A stretch of DNA of 64,000 nt, taken from contig JAAWDP010000021.1 of NCBI GenBank assembly GCA_022793815.1, positions 1 to 64,000 on the forward strand. The letters run 5' to 3'. Below, one piece after another: positions 62,239 through 64,000 of the stretch (positions are counted from its first letter, which is position 1; each line of letters opens with the position of its first letter). This DNA is from Clostridia bacterium. Its GTDB lineage: Bacteria; Bacillota; Clostridia; Christensenellales; Pumilibacteraceae. Both the position numbers and the translations under genes were made by a program. The notes beneath the pieces were generated by a model, which was not told where the DNA came from, did no database searches, and worked only from the letters and a program-made list of their open reading frames with translations.

Positions 62239-62262
62239 GTAATATTTAATTTATGTTGTCAA
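62233..62262 (-). promoter_or_regulatory. Sigma-A promoter of ruvCAB-queA-tgt
   Basis: A perfect -35 TTGACA (62257-62262), an 18-nt spacer and a perfect -10 TATAAT (62233-62238). Start predicted near 62226, within 2-3 bp of the argG start on the other strand. Confidence 0.75.
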
Positions 62263-62287
62263 GCTATTGACGACTGAGGAGCTGTAT

Positions 62288-63502
62288 ATGAGCAAAATGA
62301 AAATACTATTGGCATATTCCGGCGGCTTGGATACAACAATAATAATACCGTGGTTAAAAGAAAACTACGATTGCGACGTAATCGCCGTTGCCGCAGATGT
62401 GGGACAAGGCGAAGAACTCGAACCGCTCAACGAAAAAGCCGTCAAAAGCGGCGCTTCCAAAATTTATATCGAAGACCTTACAAGCGAATTTGTGACCGAT
62501 TATATTTTCCCAACTTTGAAAGCGGGAGCCGTTTACGAAGGAAAATATCTTTTGGGAACTTCATTCGCAAGACCTATCATCGCAAAACGGCTTGTGGAAA
62601 TCGCACAGCAAGAAGGAGCAGAAGCAATTTGCCACGGCTGCACGGGAAAAGGAAACGACCAAGTACGTTTCGAATTGTCTATAAAAGCGCTTAATCCCGA
62701 TATTAAAATCATAGCACCTTGGCGCATTTGGGATATCAAATCCCGCGAAGAAGAAATCGAATATGCAAAATCCCGCGGACTCGACGTCCCCGTTACAAAG
62801 AAACACCCTTACTCGATGGATAGAAATATATGGCATCTCTCGCATGAAGGCAGCGACTTGGAAGACCCGTGGAATGAACCGAAAGAAGATATGTTGCTTA
62901 TTTGCAACCCTATTTCAAAAACACCGGATAAACCCGAATACGTTGAAATAGAATTCGATAAAGGCATTCCCGTTGCCGTAAACGGTAAAAAAGAAAACCC
63001 CGTAGATTTACTTACCGAACTTAACAGAATCGGAGCAAAACACGGTGTAGGCGTAGCAGACATGGTTGAAAACCGTCTTGTAGGCATGAAGTCCCGCGGA
63101 GTGTACGAAACACCGGGCGGCGAAATACTCTATTATGCGCACCGAAATCTCGAAGAAATCACATTGGACAGACAGACCTCTCATTTCAAAGAAATGCTTT
63201 CGGTCAAATTTGCTGAACTTGTGTATGACGGTAATTGGTTCACTCCGCTTCGCGAAGCATTGAGCGCGTTTGTAGACAGCACTCAGCAAACAGTTACGGG
63301 TACGGTTAAACTCAAACTGTTCAAAGGTCGGATTTCGAGTGCAGGTGTAAAATCCCCCTACTCGCTTTACGATATGGATATCGCAACATTCGGCGCAGAT
63401 GAAGTTTACAATCAGAAAGATTCGGAAGGCTTTATAAATTTGTTTGGTCTTCCGCTTAAAATAAGAGCAAAAATGTTAAGCAATACAAAAAAGAAGGACT
63501 AA
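62288..63502 (+). CDS. argG: Argininosuccinate synthase
   Basis: Joins citrulline and aspartate with ATP. The 404 residues show the ATP loop [20 protein letters not shown] (split as [10 protein letters not shown]), [31 protein letters not shown] and the C-terminal [26 protein letters not shown] end. The ATG at 62288 has GAGGAG 6-7 nt upstream; the in-frame TTG seven codons earlier lacks a site. Followed by argH after 3 nt. Probably under ArgR control. Confidence 0.98.
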   Translation: MSKMKILLAYSGGLDTTIIIPWLKENYDCDVIAVAADVGQGEELEPLNEKAVKSGASKIYIEDLTSEFVTDYIFPTLKAGAVYEGKYLLGTSFARPIIAKRLVEIAQQEGAEAICHGCTGKGNDQVRFELSIKALNPDIKIIAPWRIWDIKSREEEIEYAKSRGLDVPVTKKHPYSMDRNIWHLSHEGSDLEDPWNEPKEDMLLICNPISKTPDKPEYVEIEFDKGIPVAVNGKKENPVDLLTELNRIGAKHGVGVADMVENRLVGMKSRGVYETPGGEILYYAHRNLEEITLDRQTSHFKEMLSVKFAELVYDGNWFTPLREALSAFVDSTQQTVTGTVKLKLFKGRISSAGVKSPYSLYDMDIATFGADEVYNQKDSEGFINLFGLPLKIRAKMLSNTKKKD

Positions 63503-63505
63503 ACC

Positions 63506-64000
63506 ATGAAAATGTGGACGGGACGTTTTAAAGATTCACTGGACACCAAAGCCGACATGTTCAACAGCTCTCTTTCATTTGACAAAAGGCTTTATAAACA
63601 TGATATCATGGGCAGCATTGCGCACTGCACCATGTTGGGGGAATGCGGCATTATCTCTGCGGACGATGCCGAAAAAATATGCACCACCCTATCCGATATC
63701 TTCTACGATATCAAAAACGGCAAACTCAAAATAACGGGCGCCGAAGATATCCACATGTTTATCGAAGAGGAACTCACCTTGCGCATAGGCGATGTGGGAA
63801 AGAAATTGCATACCGCGCGTTCCCGTAACGACCAGGTGGCGCTTGACCTTCGAATGTATCTTCGCGATTCCGTCGACAATATTGCAAGTTTGTTGAAAAC
63901 CCTTGTCGAAGTATTGCTTAAACTTGCACAAGCCAACACAGACACCGTTATTGCTGCCTATACGCACATGCAAAAAGCGCAACCGACGACCCTGGCGCAC
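63506..64000 (+). CDS. argH: Argininosuccinate lyase, 5' part
   Basis: Splits argininosuccinate into arginine and fumarate. The first 165 codons are present: MKMWTGRFKDSLD, SLSFDKRLYKHDIMGSIAH, EDIHMFIEEELT, HTARSRNDQVALDLRMYLRD and AYTHMQKAQPTTLAH, all characteristic of the fumarase/ASL superfamily. An AGAAGGA site lies about 7 nt before the ATG. The gene runs past the right edge of the window with no stop. Confidence 0.96.
   Translation, partial: MKMWTGRFKDSLDTKADMFNSSLSFDKRLYKHDIMGSIAHCTMLGECGIISADDAEKICTTLSDIFYDIKNGKLKITGAEDIHMFIEEELTLRIGDVGKKLHTARSRNDQVALDLRMYLRDSVDNIASLLKTLVEVLLKLAQANTDTVIAAYTHMQKAQPTTLAH

Noticed and set aside
62238..62255. An arginine box in the argG leader
   Set aside because: The AATATTTA core is present but the TGAAT/ATTCA half-sites do not match well enough to call an ArgR operator by eye.

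Overview
The window reads as one contiguous piece of the core chromosome of an anaerobic, endospore-lineage Clostridia-type Firmicute (Bacillota). The evidence is a complete eight-gene spoIIIA operon, the gene order rimP-nusA-ylxR-ylxQ-infB-rbfA-nrnA-truB-ribF, the paired Asp23/Gls24 proteins next to fakA and next to nusB, a PolC-family gene at the usual polC position, and strong Shine-Dalgarno sites with many GTG and TTG starts. The DNA is moderately AT-rich. I cannot name the genus. No prophage, insertion sequence, CRISPR array or integron is visible, and coding density is very high. Nearly everything lies on the minus strand; only rpmB and argGH are on the plus strand.

Layout, left to right (minus-strand operons are transcribed right to left). 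1-200: two tRNA genes with a consensus promoter. 248-6531: comEC and recG, then fakA and a gls24 gene, separated by a terminator. 6724-6918: rpmB alone on the plus strand, ending in a bidirectional terminator. 6967-11146: nadK-argR-recN-lipoprotein. 11204-16919: yqhY-nusB-folD-xseA-xseB-ispA-dxs. 16992-21648: spoIIIAA to spoIIIAH. 21766-23385: pepQ-efp. 23462-32083: the nusA-infB operon, ending in ribF and an endonuclease IV homologue. 32228-40034: pyrH, then frr-uppS-cdsA-dxr-rseP-ispG and a shortened PolC. 40100-41829: rpsB-tsf. 42016-43150: ruvX with a DUF1292 gene, and an unlisted small membrane-protein gene. 43233-45189: iscR-iscS-iscU. 45296-50755: hslV-hslU-hisS-tcdA-rseC-like-glyA. 50826-57290: a multispanning membrane protein (possible GT-C glycosyltransferase)-comM-dprA-topA. 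57413-57760: rplS. 57895-62174: ruvC-ruvA-ruvB-queA-tgt. 62288-64000: argG and the start of argH.

Functionally the window carries translation factors and ribosomal proteins, the isoprenoid route (dxs, dxr, ispG, ispA, uppS), phospholipid synthesis (cdsA), DNA repair and uptake (recN, recG, ruvABC, xseAB, nfo, dprA, comM, comEC), Fe-S assembly, arginine synthesis with its regulator ArgR, and the sporulation feeding channel.

No wholly new gene system stands out. The points most worth a second look are: (i) the gene at the polC position encodes only the N-terminal, OB and proofreading-exonuclease parts of PolC, with no PHP or polymerase domain; (ii) the DUF1292 protein ends in a metallothionein-like tail with 11 Cys and 5 His; (iii) the argG and ruvCAB promoters face each other with both -10 boxes inside one inverted repeat; (iv) the ComEC C-terminal metallo-beta-lactamase domain has lost its metal-binding motif; (v) terminators are repeatedly fused to the next promoter, with the -35 box inside or right after the terminator; (vi) nadK appears to be leaderless. 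I read about fifteen sigma-A promoters by eye; nearly all have exactly 17 bp between the -35 and -10 boxes.
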